Below are positions 1 to 14,440 of a stretch of 54,587 nt of DNA, one piece after another. Numbering within the stretch: the first letter of the stretch is position 1; each line of letters opens with the position of its first letter. Under the pieces are notes generated by a model, which saw only the letters and a list, made by a program, of their open reading frames with translations, did not search any database and was not told where the DNA came from. The stretch is from Penium margaritaceum (Eukaryota > Streptophyta > Zygnematophyceae > Desmidiales > Peniaceae): contig SZWC01008681.1 of assembly GCA_023375785.1 (NCBI GenBank), positions 56,916 through 111,502 on the forward strand, read 5' to 3'. A program made the position numbers and the translations under genes.

Positions 1-2
1 AA

Positions 3-302
3 GAAGCAGCTGAAGCAGATTCAACATCAAATGATGAAGCAACGAAAGATGCAACAGCAGAGAGAGCACCAGAAGAAGAAGCAGTTGTGGCAGTTGCAGA
101 AGGAGCCATAGCAGGAAGAATAGATTCAACAAAAGTGCCAACAAGTACAGGCGCTAGCAAGATTGGTAAGGCTCCCACAGACGCAGCTGGAAGTGCCCGA
201 GCAGAAGATGTCCAAACCCCAGGGGCTGCCAGGCCAGCAAAACGTCCAGCAACACCAGCAAGCAAGGCAGCCAAGCGCAAGCAAGCAGCAAAACAGAAGT
301 AG
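3..302 (+). CDS. C-terminal end of an unidentified acidic/basic low-complexity protein (5' partial)
   Basis: The frame starting at base 3 is open from the window edge to the TAG at 300-302 and gives 99 residues; the true start lies upstream. I do not recognise the protein. Residues 1-33 are acidic and alanine-rich (EEE at 24-26, only two basic residues), the middle is Ser/Thr/Ala/Gly/Pro-rich, and residues 77-99 are strongly basic. KRPATPASKAAKRK at 80-93 looks like a bipartite nuclear localisation signal, with KR and KRK separated by 9 residues against a usual 10-12. An acidic stretch followed by a basic tail is common in nuclear or nucleolar chromatin-associated proteins, but that role is inference. 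There is no membrane segment or recognisable catalytic domain. A competing frame from base 1 (Gln/Lys-rich) stops at 109-111, so frame 3 is preferred. This could also be the last exon of a spliced gene. The stop lies about 390 bp before the satellite begins. Confidence 0.55.
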   Translation, partial: EAAEADSTSNDEATKDATAERAPEEEAVVAVAEGAIAGRIDSTKVPTSTGASKIGKAPTDAAGSARAEDVQTPGAARPAKRPATPASKAAKRKQAAKQK

Positions 303-567
303 TTGTAGAGCTGGTTCCATGTGGTTTGCTCTTGTATTTGAAGTGCAATGTGCTTAACCTTCATTTTCATCATATGCCATGCTTACTGTTTTTTCTATGC
401 CTCGTTCCTTTACTATAGCAATGTCACTGTCCTACATTACAGTGGTCACTATCCTACATGCATATGTGAAACACCCAAGGCAATGTTTGGTGACTACAAT
501 TTTTAGTATTTGTCCCAAAGTGACTGAAGTTACATNTCTCTTCACCCCCTGCCCCTCCTCCGTCTCC

Positions 568-568
<1 letters not shown>
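303..568 (+). other. Unique 3' flank, probable 3' UTR and downstream spacer
   Basis: This is ordinary unique sequence of mixed composition between the stop codon and the poly-C run. I see no AATAAA and no + strand TGTAA (the usual green-algal polyadenylation signal), so the 3' end of the transcript cannot be placed. One ambiguous base (N) is at 536. From about 537 the sequence becomes strongly pyrimidine-rich and leads into the poly-C tract. Confidence 0.5.

Positions 569-599
<31 letters not shown>
569..599. repeat. Homopolymer run of 31 C
   Basis: There are 31 uninterrupted cytosines, preceded by a C/T-rich stretch (about 537-568). The complementary strand is a run of 31 G. Such runs can form i-motif, quadruplex or triplex structures, and their length in an assembly is often unreliable. 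Confidence 0.95.
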
Positions 600-664
600 A
601 CATCGCTGCACCGATGTGTGCCCCAATGGGTACATAGATACATCGATGTAGACATCGATGTACC
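599..664. repeat. Cluster of CATCGATG-type palindromes at the array boundary
   Basis: Several inverted repeats are packed into 66 bp. CACATCG (599-605) pairs with CGATGTG (612-618) over a 6-nt loop. TACATCGATGTA (639-650) is a perfect 12-bp palindrome and ACATCGATGT (652-661) a perfect 10-bp palindrome. GGTACAT (629-635) pairs with ATGTACC (658-664), enclosing the 12-bp palindrome. The cluster ends about 25 bp before the first clear satellite unit. It may be the edge of an older mobile element or a cruciform-prone boundary; function unknown. Confidence 0.75.
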
Positions 665-960
665 GATGTTCGTGGTACAAAGGACAACACTGACTTACAC
701 GCACTTACACGCACTTACACGCAAGGACACAAACTCACACGTACTTACACGCATTTACATGAACTTACACACACTTACACGCACTTACACGAACTTACAC
801 TAACTTATACGCACTTACACGTACTTACACACACTTACACGCACGTGAACGCACTTACACAAACTTACACGTACTTACACACACTTAAACGTACTTGCAT
901 GCTCTAGCACACACTTACACGCACTTGCACGCACTTACACATACTTACGCACACTTACAC

Positions 961-1140
961 GTACTTATACACACTTACATACGCTTACACACACTTAAAC
1001 GCACTTACACGCACATACACGTACTTCTACACACTTTCACGTACTTACACGTACTTATACACACTTACATACGCTTACACACACTTAAACGCACTTACAC
1101 GCACATACACGTACTTCTACACACTTTCACGTACTTACAC
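961..1140. repeat. 90-bp tandem duplication within the array
   Basis: Bases 961-1050 are repeated exactly at 1051-1140 (nine 10-bp units including the marker variants acgcttacac and gtacttctac). Confidence 0.93.
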
Positions 1141-1830
1141 GTACTTATACGCACTTACACGCACTTACACAAACATACACACACTTACACGCACCTACAC
1201 GTACTTACATGCACTTACATGCACTTACACGCACTTACTCGCACTTGCACAAACTTGCATGCACTTACACGCACTTACACGCACTTACATACATTTACAC
1301 GTACTTACACAAAGTTACACGCACTTTCATACACTCACAGACACTTCCAGATACTCATAGACACTTAAACGCACTGACACGCACTGACACGCACGTATAC
1401 GTACTTACACGTACTTACACGCAATAACATGCACTTACACAAACTCACACACACTTACACGCACTTACACAAACTTACACACACTTACACAAACTTACAC
1501 AAACTTACACGTACTTACATGTACTCACACACACTTACACGCACTCACACATACTTACACGCACTTACACGTAATTACACGCACTTACACACACTCACAC
1601 ATAATTACACCCACTTACACGTACTTACACGCACTGACACAAACTCACACATACTTACACGCACTTACATGAACTTACACACCCTTATCCGCACTTACAC
1701 AAACTTACACAAACTTACACACACTTACACACACTTACACATACTTACATGCACTTACACGCACTTACACGTACTTACACACACTTACACGCACTTACAC
1801 ATACTTAAACGCACTTACACGCACGTACAC

Positions 1831-2040
1831 GTACTTACACGCACTTATACGCACTTACACAAACTTACACGCACTAGCACGCACTGGCACGCAGTTGCAG
1901 GTACTTACATGCACTTACACGCATTTACACGTACTTACACGCACTTATACGCACTTACACAAACTTACACGCACTAGCACGCACTGGCACGCAGTTGCAG
2001 GTACTTACATGCACTTACACGCATTTACACGTACTTACAC
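1831..2040. repeat. 100-bp tandem duplication within the array
   Basis: Bases 1831-1930 recur at 1931-2030, identified by the rare units gcactagcac, gcactggcac and gcagttgcag at 1871-1900 and 1971-2000. Confidence 0.93.
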
Positions 2041-2140
2041 GTAGTTACACGCACTTACACGCACTTACACATACCTACATGCACTTACATGCACTTATAC
2101 GCACTTACACAAACTTACACGCACTTACATGAACTTACAC

Positions 2141-3170
2141 ACACTTCCACATATTGACACGTACTTACACGTACTAACACATACTTACACATACTTACAC
2201 GCACTTATACGCATGTATACGCACTTACACACACTTACACACACTTATACGCACTTACACGCACTTACATGCACTTACACACACTTCCACATATTGACAC
2301 GTACTTACACGTACTTACACATACTTACACATACTTACACGCACTTATACGCATGTATACGCACTTACACACACTTACACACACTTATACGCACTTACAC
2401 GCACTTACATGCACTTACACACACTTCCACATATTGACACGTACTTACACGTACTTACACATACTTACACATACTTACACGCACTTATACGCATGTATAC
2501 GCACTTACACACACTTACACACACTTATACGCACTTACACGCACTTACATGCACTTACACACACTTCCACATATTGACACGTACTTACACGTACTTACAC
2601 ATACTTACACATACTTACACGCACTTATACGCATGTATACGCACTTACACACACTTACACACACTTATACGCACTTACACGCACTTACATGCACTTACAC
2701 ACACTTCCACATATTGACACGTACTTACACGTACTTACACATACTTACACATACTTACACGCACTTATACGCATGTATACGCACTTACACACACTTACAC
2801 ACACTTATACGCACTTACACGCACTTACATGCACTTACACACACTTCCACATATTGACACGTACTTACACGTACTTACACATACTTACACATACTTACAC
2901 GCACTTATACGCATGTATACGCACTTACACACACTTACACACACTTATACGCACTTACACGCACTTACACGCACTTACACATACCTACATGCACTTACAT
3001 GCACTTATACGCACTTACACAAACTTACACGCACTTACATGAACTTACACACACTTCCACATATTGACACGTACTTACACGTACTAACACATACTTACAC
3101 ATACTTACACGCACTTATACGCATGTATACGCACTTACACACACTTACACACACTTATACGCACTTACAC
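2141..3170. repeat. 140-bp higher-order repeat, about six copies plus a displaced seventh
   Basis: The rare pair acacttccac/atattgacac starts copies at 2141, 2281, 2421, 2561, 2701 and 2841, a strict 140-bp (14-unit) period, and recurs at 3051. The first copy and the displaced last copy share a gtactaacac unit that the middle copies lack, and both are preceded by the same 70-80 bp (from about 2071 and 2981). The middle copies therefore look like a later homogeneous expansion inside an older pair of flanks. Confidence 0.93.
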
Positions 3171-3240
3171 GCACTTGCATGCACTTGCACACACTTACAC
3201 CTACTTACACGCACTTACATGCACTTACACGTACTTACAC

Positions 3241-3480
3241 GCACTTACACACACTTACACGCACTTTCACGCACTTATACGCACTTACACGCACTTGTAT
3301 GAACTTATACACACTTACATGCACTTACACACACTTACACGTACTTACACGCACTTACACGCACTTACACACACTTACACGCACTTTCACGCACTTATAC
3401 GCACTTACACGCACTTGTATGAACTTATACACACTTACATGCACTTACACACACTTACACGTACTTACACGCACTTACAC
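3241..3480. repeat. 120-bp perfect tandem duplication
   Basis: Bases 3241-3360 and 3361-3480 are identical, including the rare units gcacttgtat and gaacttatac. Confidence 0.93.
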
Positions 3481-4660
3481 GCACTTACACGCACTTACAC
3501 TCACGTTTACACACTTATACCTACTTACACAAACTTACACACACTTACATACACTTACACGTACTTATATGTACTTGCACGTAATTACACGCACTTATAC
3601 ATACTTTTACAAGCTTACATGCACTTACACGTACTTGCACGCACTTACACATAGTTACACACACTTACACGCACTGACATGCACTTACACGCACTTACAC
3701 AAAAGTATACGCACGTACACGTACTTAAACGTACTTACACGTACTTGCACGTACTTACACACACTTACACGCACTCACACACACTTACACGCACTAACAC
3801 ACACTTACACGCACTGACACAAACTTACACGCATTTACGCTCACTTATACGCACTTACACAAACGTACACACACGTATACGCACTTACACAAAGTTACAT
3901 GCACTTACATGCACTTATACACAGTTCCACATACTCACACGTACTTACACGCACTCACAGGCACTTACACGTACCTACACGTTCTTACACGCACTAATAT
4001 ACACTTACACGCACGTACACGCACTTACACGCACTTACATGTACTTGCACGTACTTATACACACTACCATACACTTACACGCACTTACACGAAATTACAC
4101 GCACTTACATGCACTTACACGTACTTGCATGCACTTGCACACACGTACACACACTTACACTTACCTACACATACTTACGCGCACTTACACTTAAGCGCAC
4201 TTATACGCACTTACATGCACTTACACAAACGTACACGCACTTACACACACTTACACGAACTTAGACGCACTTACATGTACTTACATACACTTACACGCAC
4301 TCACACACACATACACACACTCACATGCACTTACACATACTTATACGTACTTACACGCACTTACATGTACTTACACGTACTTATACGTACTTACACGCAC
4401 TTTCACATACTGGCACAAACTCACACGTACTTACATGCACTTACACAAACTTACACGCACCTACACAAACTTACACGAACTTACACGAACTTACACGTAA
4501 TTGCACGCACTTACACGCACATATACGCACTTACACGCACTTACACGCTCTTACACGCACTTACACGCACTTACACACACTTATACGTACTTACACAAAC
4601 TTACACGCACTTACACGCACTTACACGCACTTCCACCTACTTGCACGCACTTACACGCAC

Positions 4661-5840
4661 TAACATGTACTCACACATACTTACACACACTTACACATAC
4701 TCACACGCACTTACATGCACTTACACACACTTACACGCACTTAGACGCACTCACACACACTTACACGCACTAACATGTACTCACACATACTTACACACAC
4801 TTACACATACTCACACGCACTTACATGCACTTACACACACTTACACGCACTTAGACGCACTCACACACACTTACACACACTTGCATGTACTTGCACACAC
4901 TTACACGCACTTACATACACTTATACGCACTAACATGCACTTACATGCACTTACACGTACTTATACGAACTTACACGCACTTACACGCACTTACACGCAC
5001 TTACACACACATATACTCACTTATACAAAATTGCACGTACTTTCACGCACGTATACAAACTTACACGCACTTACACGTACTTACAAGTACTTACACGCAC
5101 TTATACGCACTTACACATACTTACACGCACTTATACTCACTTATACAAAATTGCACGTACTTTCACGCACGTATACAAACTTACACGCACTTACACGTAC
5201 TTACAAGTACTTACACGCACTTATACGCACTTACACATACTTACACGCACTTACACGCACTTATACACACTTATACATACTTATACACACTTACACGTAC
5301 TTGTATGTACTTGCACACACTTACACGCACTTACAAGCACTTATATGCACTTATGCGCACTTACATGTACTTATACATACTTACACGTACTTACACACAC
5401 TTACACGTACTTGTATGTACTTGCACACACTTACACGCACTTACAAGCACTTATATGCACTTATGCGCACTTACATGTACTTATACATACTTACACGTAC
5501 TTACACGCACTTACACATACTTATACAAACTTACAAACACTTACACACACTTACACGCACTTACACACACTTACACGTACTTATACTCACTTACACGCAC
5601 TTATACGCACTTACGCAAACGCATATGTACTTACATGCACTTACATGCACTTACACGCACTTACACGCACTTACACGTACTTACACGCACTTACACATAC
5701 TTATACAAACTTACAAACACTTACACACACTTACACGCACTTACACACACTTACACGTACTTATACTCACTTACACGCACTTATACGCACTTACACAAAC
5801 GCATATGTACTTACATGCACTTACATGCACTTACACGCAC
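4661..5840. repeat. Run of four consecutive local duplications (110, 120, 110 and 180 bp)
   Basis: Four pairs follow one another: 4661-4770 with 4771-4876 (marker taacatgtac), 5011-5130 with 5131-5250 (marker ttatacaaaa ttgcacgtac), 5291-5400 with 5401-5510 (marker ttgtatgtac), and about 5501-5680 with 5681-5840 (marker gcatatgtac). Every offset is a multiple of 10, so the unit phase is never disturbed. Confidence 0.88.
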
Positions 5841-6640
5841 TTGCACGCACTTACACACACCTACACGTACTCACACGCACTTACACGCATTTACATGCAC
5901 TTACATGCACTTACACGCAATCACACGCACTTACACGCACTTACACGTACTTACACGCACTGACACGAACTTACACGCACTTACGCGTACTTACACGCAC
6001 TTACATACACTTACACAAACGTACACGCACTTACACGCACTTACACAAACTTACACACACTTCCACATACTTACACGTACTTACATACACTAACACGCAC
6101 TTTCACGCACTTACGTGCACTTACATGCACTTACACGCACTTGCATACACTTGCACACACTTACACGCACTTACACGCACTTACACGCACTTACATGCAC
6201 TTACGCACACTTATACGTACTTACACGCACTTACGCAAACTTACACATACTTACATGCACTTACACGCACTTACACGCACTTACACGTACTTACACATAC
6301 TTACATGCACTTACACCCACTTACACAAACTTACACGCACTTACACGCACTTACACACACTTACGCGCCCTTCCATCCACTTACACGCACTTATACATAC
6401 TTACACATACTTACACAAACTTATACACACTTACATGCACTTACACGCACTTGCCTGCACTTACACACACTTACACGCACTTACACGCACTTACAATTTA
6501 CATGCACTTACATGCACTTACACGCACTTACACGCACTTATCCGCACTTCCACACACAAACACGAACTTACACGCACTTACGTGCACTTACACATACTTA
6601 CCACACTTATACGAACGTACATGCACTTATACACACTTAC

Positions 6641-8670
6641 ACAAATTTACATGCACTTACATGCACTTACACGCACTTACACGCACTCACACGCACTTAC
6701 ACGCACTCACACACATTTACACACACTTACACATACTTACACGTACTTACACGTACTTACACATACTTGCATATACTTACACGCACTTACACGCACTGAC
6801 GTGAACTCACACGCACTTACACGCACGTACACAAACTCACACGCACTTACACGTACTTACACGAACTTACATGCACTTACACGCACTTACATGATCTTAC
6901 ATAAACTTACACGCACTTACATCACTTACACCTAATTACACGCACTTACACGCACTTACACACACTTACACGCACTTACACATACTTTCACACACTTTCA
7001 CACACTTACACGCACTTACACACACTTACACAAACTTACACGCACCGGCACACACTGGCACACAGTTAAACACACTTACACGTACTTACATACACTTACA
7101 CGCACTTACACGTACTTACACACACTTACACGCACTTACACGCACTTATACGCACTTACACGCACTTACACACACTCACACGTACTTACACAAACTTAGA
7201 TGCACTCTCACGCACTCATACGCACTTCCACGTACTTACACGCATTTACAAGCACTAACACACACTTACACATACTTACACGCACTTACACGCACTTGCA
7301 TGCACTTACACGTACTGACACACACTTACACGCACTTACATGTACTAACAAGTAATTAGACGCACTTACACGCACTTACACATTCTTACATGCACCTACA
7401 CGAACTTATAAAAACTTACACGCACTTACACGTACTCATACAAACCTACACACACTTACACATACTATCACATACTTACACAAACTTACATGTACTTACA
7501 CATACCTACACACACTTACACACACTTACACGCACTTAAACGCACTTACACACACTTACACGCACTTACACACACTTACACACACTTACACTTCCATACA
7601 TTTACACATACTTATACGTACTTACATGCACTTACACACACTTACACACACTTACACAAATTTACATGCACTTACATGCACTTACACGCACTTACACGCA
7701 CTCACACGCACTTACACGCACTCACACACATTTACACACACTTACACATACTTACACGTACTTACACGTACTTACACATACTTGCATACACTTACACGCA
7801 CTTACACGCACTGACGTGAACTCACACGCACTTACACGCACGTACACAAACTCACACGCACTTACACGTACTTACACAAACTTACATGCACTTACACGCA
7901 CTTACATGATCTTACATAAACTTACACCCACTTACATCACTTACACCTAATTACACGCACTTACACGCACTTACACACACTTACATGCACTTACACATAC
8001 TTTCACACACTTTCACACACTTACACGCACTTACACACACTTACACAAACTTACACGCACCGGCACACACTGGCACACAGTTAAACACACTTACATGTAC
8101 TTACATACACTTACACACACTTACACGTACTTACACACACTTACACGCACTTACACGCACTTATACGCACGTACACGCACTTACACACACTCACACGTAC
8201 TTACACAAACTTACATGCACTTTCACGCACTCATACGCACTTCCACATACTTACACGCATTTACAAGCACTAACACACACTTACACATACTTACACGCAC
8301 TTACACGCACTTGCATGCACTTACACGTACTGACATGCACTTACACACACTTACATGTACTAACAAGTAATTAGACGCACTTACACGCACTTACACATTC
8401 TTACATGCACCTACACGAACTTATACAAACTTACACGCACTTACACGTACTCATACAAACCTACACACACTTACACATACTATCACGTACTTACACAAAC
8501 TTACACGTACTTACACATACCTACACACACTTACACACACTTACACGCACTTAAACGCACTTACACACACTTACACGCACTTACACACACTTACACACAC
8601 TTACACTTCCATACATTTACACATACTTATACGTACTTACATGCACTTACACACACTTACACACACTTAC
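6641..8670. repeat. 1,015-bp tandem duplication of array sequence
   Basis: Bases 6641-7655 are repeated at 7656-8670 with a constant offset of 1,015 bp. Matched landmarks are acaaatttac (6641/7656), atgatcttac (6891/7906), cgcaccggca (7041/8056) and cttccataca (7591/8606). Only scattered substitutions separate the copies. The offset is not a multiple of 10 because each copy carries the same internal phase breaks. Confidence 0.93.
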
Positions 8671-8860
8671 ACGCACTTATCCGCACATACATGCTCTTAC
8701 ACATACTAACACAATCTTACACGCATTTACACGCACTTACACATACTTATACGTACTTACATGCACTTACACACACTTACACACACTTACACGCACTTAT
8801 CCGCACATACATGCTCTTACACATACTAACACAATCTTACACGCATTTACACGCACTTAC
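8621..8860. repeat. 120-bp tandem duplication
   Basis: Bases 8621-8740 recur at 8741-8860, marked by ccgcacatac and acaatcttac. Confidence 0.9.
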
Positions 8861-11180
8861 ACGCACTTACACGCACTTAGATGCACTTACACGCCCTTAC
8901 ACACATTGACACAAACTTACACGCACTTACACGCACTTACACGCACTTACACGGACGTATACGAACATACACGCACTTATATGCACTTACACAAAATTAT
9001 ACGCACTTACACACACTTATACGTACTTACATACACTTACACGCACTTACACACACTTACACGCACTTTCACACACTAACACAAACTCACACGCACTTAC
9101 ATGCACTTACACAAACTTATACACACTTACATGCACTTACACGAACTTACACAAACTTACACGTACTTACACACACGTACACGCGCTTACATGCACTTAC
9201 AAGCACTTACATGCACTTACACAAATGTACACGCACTTACACACACTTACACAAACTTACACGCACTTACACGACCTTACACGCACTTACACACACTCAC
9301 ACGCACTCACACGCACTTACACGTACTTAAACAAACTTACACGTAATTACACGCACTTACACACACTTACACAAACTTACACGCACTGACAGGAATTCAC
9401 ACGCACTTACCAGCACTTACACAAACTTATACACACTTACACGCATGTACACAAACTTACACAAACTTACATGCACTTACACGTACTTACACATACTTAC
9501 ACGTACTTACACATACTTACACACGCTTACACGCACTTACATGCACTTACATGCAATTACACGTACTTACACGCACTTAGACACACTTACACAAACTAAT
9601 ACGCACTTATACAAACTTACACGCACTTACACGCACTTACACGCACTTCTACATACTTACGCGCACTTACACGCACTAACATGCACTTACACATCTTACA
9701 CGCACTTACACACACTTACATGCAATTACACGCACTTACATGCACTTACACGCACTAACATGCACTTGCGCATACTTACACACACTTACACGCACTTACA
9801 CGCATTTATATGCACTTACACGCTCTTACACACACTTACACACACTTACATGCACATACACGCACTTACACGTACTTACAGAAACTTACACATACTTACA
9901 CGCACATACACAAACGTACATGCACTAACACGTACTGACACGCACTTACACGCACTTACACACACTTACACATACTTACACGTACTTACGCGTACTTACA
10001 CACACTTATACGCACTTACACACACTTACACACACTTACACGCACTTACAAAAACTTACACACACTTACACACACTTCCACACACATACACATACTTACA
10101 TGCACTTACATGCACTTGCACGTACTTATACAAACTTACACGCACTTACACGCACTTACACGCACTTACACGGATTTACACAAACGTACATGCATTAACA
10201 CGCACTTACACCAACTTACAGGAACATACACGCACTTACCTGTACTTACACGCATTCACACATACTTACACGTCCTTACATGCACTTACACGCACTTACA
10301 CGCACTGACACGACTCACACAAACTTACACACACTTATACGCATCTACACGCACTTACACGCACTGACATGCACGTATACGCACTTACACGCACTTACAC
10401 GCACTTACACACACTTACACACACTTACACGCACGTACATACACTTACACAAACTTGCACGCACTGGCACACACTTACACGCACTTACACGTACTTACAC
10501 GCACTTACACGTACTTACACGTACTTACATGCACTAACACACACTTACACATACTTACACGCACTTACACAAAGTTACACGCACTTACATGCACTTACAC
10601 GCACTTACACATACTTAGACGCACTTGGATGTACTTGCATACGCTTACACGCACTTACACGCACTTACACGCACTTACATGCACTTACACACACTATACA
10701 TACTTATACGCACTTTCACGCAATTACTTGCACTTACACGCACTTACACGCACTTACACGAACGTATACACACTATTACGCACTTACACATACTTACACA
10801 TACTTACACATATGTACACGCATTTACACACACTTAAACGATTTTACAAACACTTATATGCTCTTACACGCACTTACACGCACTTACACGCACTTACGCA
10901 CACTTACACGAACTTACATGCACTTACACTCACTTACCCACACTTACGCACACTTGCATGTACCCACACACACTTTTGCGCACTAACACGCACTTACACA
11001 CATTTACACACATTTACACAAACCTACATGGACTTTCATGCAATTATACACACTTACACACAATTACACGCACTTACCAAACATACACGTACTTATAAAC
11101 AATTACACATACTTACACACGCTTACACAAACGTACACGCACGTACACACACTTACACGAACTTACACGCACTTACACGT

Positions 11181-11570
11181 ACTTACACGCACTCACACGC
11201 ACTCACACACACTTATCAGCACTTACACGAACTTACACGCACTTACACGCACTTACACAAACTTACACGTACTTACACCTACTGACACGCACTTACACGC
11301 ACTAACACACATTTATACAATCTTACACACACTTACACGCACTTATACGTACTTACACGCACTTACACACACTTACACGCACTTACACGCACTTACACGC
11401 ACTCACACGCACTCACACACACTTATCAGCACTTACACGAACTTACACGCACTTACACGCACTTACACAAACTTACACGTACTTACACCTACTGACACGC
11501 ACTTACACGCACTAACACACATTTATACAATCTTACACACACTTACACGCACTTATACGTACTTACATGC
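11181..11570. repeat. 210-bp tandem duplication
   Basis: The rare unit acttatcagc occurs at 11211 and 11421, with matching flanks on both sides (atttatacaa at 11311 and 11521). The second copy is slightly shortened at its right end. Confidence 0.9.
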
Positions 11571-13400
11571 AGTTACACACACTTACACGCACTTACATGC
11601 ACTTACACGCACTTACACGTACTTATATGTACTTACACGAACTTACATGCACTTACACGCACTTACAGGCATCTACACACACTTACACGCACTTATGCAT
11701 ACTTACACACACTTACACGCACTTACACACACTTACATGCACTTTCATGCACTTACACACATCATGTACTTACATGACTGTACACGCACTTACACACACT
11801 TACACCAACGTACACGCACTTACACGCACTTACACGCACTCATGCGTACTTACACGCACTTATATGCAATTAAACGCACTTACACGCACTTACATGCACT
11901 TTCACGCACTCACATAAATTCACACACACTTACACGTGATTATACGCACGTACACACACTTACAAGCACTTACATAAACTTACACAAAGTTACATGCACT
12001 TACACGCACTTACAAACACATACACGCACTTACACATACTTACATGCACTTACAGACACTTACACGAATGTACACGCACTTACACGTACCTATACAAACG
12101 TATACACACTTACATACGCTTACACGCACTTAAACGCACTTACATGTACTTACACGCACTTACACACACTTACACACACTTACACACACTTATACATACT
12201 GACACAAACTCACACAAACTTACACGCACTTAGACGCACTTACATACACTTACATGCAGTTATGCACACTTACACGCACTTACACACAGTTACACACACT
12301 TACACGCACTTACACACACTTACACGTACTTACAAACACTTAAACACACTTACACACACTTACACGCATGTATACGCACTTACATAAACTTACACACACT
12401 GGCACAAACTGGCACGTACGGGAACACACTTACACGTACTTACACATACTTACACGAACTTACATACACTTATACACACTCACACGCACTTACGCGTACT
12501 TACACGCACTTACACACACTAACTTGTACTTACATGCACTTACACAAGCTTACACGTACTTACACGCACTTACACGTACTTACACGTACTTATATGCACT
12601 TGCACACACTTACACGCACTTACACACACTTACACATACTTACACGTACTTGCACGCACTTACACGCACTTACATGCACTTGTATGCACTTACACACACT
12701 TTACACCACTTATACACACTTAAACGCACTTATACTGACTTACACGCACTTACACACACTTACACACACCTTCACGCACTTACACACACTTACACACACT
12801 TACACGCACTTACACGAGCTTGCACGCTCTTACATGCACTTACACACACTTACACGTACGTATACAAACTTACACGCATTTACACGTACTTACACAAACT
12901 TACACACACTTGAACGCACTTACACACACTTACACGCACTTACACGCACTTAAACACACTTACACGCACTTATACACACCTACACGTACTTACACGAGCT
13001 TATACACACTTACACGCATTTACACGTACTTAAACGCACTTGCACGCACTTACACGCACTTACACACTCTCGCACGCACTTACACAAACATACATGCACT
13101 TACACGCACTTACACACATTAACAGGCACTTACATATACTTACACGTACTTACACGCACTTACACGCACTTACACATACTTATACGCACTTACACGAGCT
13201 TACACGTATTTGCACACACTTCCACGTACCTACACGTACTTACACATACTTATACGCACTTGTACATACTTACACAAACGTATACACACTTACACGCTCT
13301 TACACGCACTTACACACACTTAAATGAACTTACACGTACTCACACGCACTTACACGTACTTACACGCACTGGCACATACTTACATGCACTTGCACGCACT

Positions 13401-13900
13401 TACACGCACTTACACACAATTACACGCACTTACACACACTTACACGCCCTTACACACACTTACACGCACTTACACGTACTTACACGCACTTACATGCACT
13501 TACACGCACTTACACACAATTACACGCACTTACACACACTTACACGCCCTTACACACACTTACACGCACTTACACGTACTTACACGCACTTACATGCACT
13601 TACACAAACTTACACGTACTTGTATACACTGGCATGCACTGGCACGCACTTACATCACTTACACATACTTACACGCACTTACACACACTCACACATACTT
13701 ACACGCACTTACATGTCCTAACACACACTTACATATACTTACACACACTTACACAAAGTTACATGCACTAACACGCACTTACACATACTTACACGCACTT
13801 ACACACACTCACACATACTTACACGCACTTACATGTCCTAACACACACTTACATATACTTACACACACTTACACAAAGTTACATGCACTAACACGCACTT
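13401..13900. repeat. 100-bp and 120-bp tandem duplications
   Basis: tacacacaat at 13411 and 13511 marks a 100-bp pair. 13661-13780 and 13781-13900 form a 120-bp pair carrying acatgtccta and acacaaagtt. Between them is a cluster of ggcac variants around 13630-13650. Confidence 0.88.
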
Positions 13901-14440
13901 ACACGCACTTATACGCACTTACACGCACTTTCACGTACATACATGCACTTACACGTACTTACATACACTTACATGAACTTCCACGCACTTACACACACTT
14001 ACACGTACTTACACGTACTTACACGTACTTACACGTACTTACACGTACTTACACGTACTTACACGTACTTACACGTACTTACACGTACTTACACGTACTT
14101 ACACGTACTTACACGTACTTACACGTACTTACACGTACTTACACGTACTTACACGTACTTACACGTACTTACACGTACTTACACGTACTTACACGTACTT
14201 ACACGTACTTACACGTACTTACACGTACTTACACGTACTTACACGTACTTACACGTACTTACACGTACTTACACGTACTTACACGTACTTACACGTACTT
14301 ACACGTACTTACACGCACTTACACGCACTTATACGCACTTACACGCACTTTCACGTACATACATGCACTTACACGTACTTACATACACTTACATGAACTT
14401 CCACGCACTTACACACACTTACACGTACTTACACGTACTT
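13891..14440. repeat. Pure-unit island enclosed by a 110-bp direct repeat
   Basis: Bases 13891-14000 recur exactly at 14311-14420 (offset 420), including the rare units tcacgtacat, acatgaactt and ccacgcactt. The space between is filled only by pure acacgtactt units. This is the geometry expected if one 110-bp block was duplicated and the junction then expanded by slippage. Confidence 0.92.
14001..14310. repeat. 31 perfect copies of ACACGTACTT
   Basis: The 310 bp consist of 31 identical 10-bp units. The same variant unit forms the 73-copy island at 52761-53490. Elsewhere it is only one of many interspersed variants. Confidence 0.97.

Noticed and set aside
126..357. Other frames over the gene end (126-320 and 154-348 on -, 163-357 on +)
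   Set aside because: They overlap the 3-302 frame. Their compositions (Cys/Leu/Trp-rich or Gln-rich) look like shadows of the GC-rich alanine/lysine codons.
379..714. Small frames across the poly-C run on both strands
   Set aside because: They encode polyproline or polyglycine from the homopolymer and include an N; no start context or conserved domain.
895..6935. Long + strand open frames of Thr/His/Leu/Tyr decapeptide repeats (here and throughout the array)
   Set aside because: The + strand unit has no stop codon in any frame, so frames stay open until a chance ctgac, ttaaa or ttaga variant creates a stop. They have no conserved start, no non-repeat domain and no codon bias, and overlapping frames are equally open.
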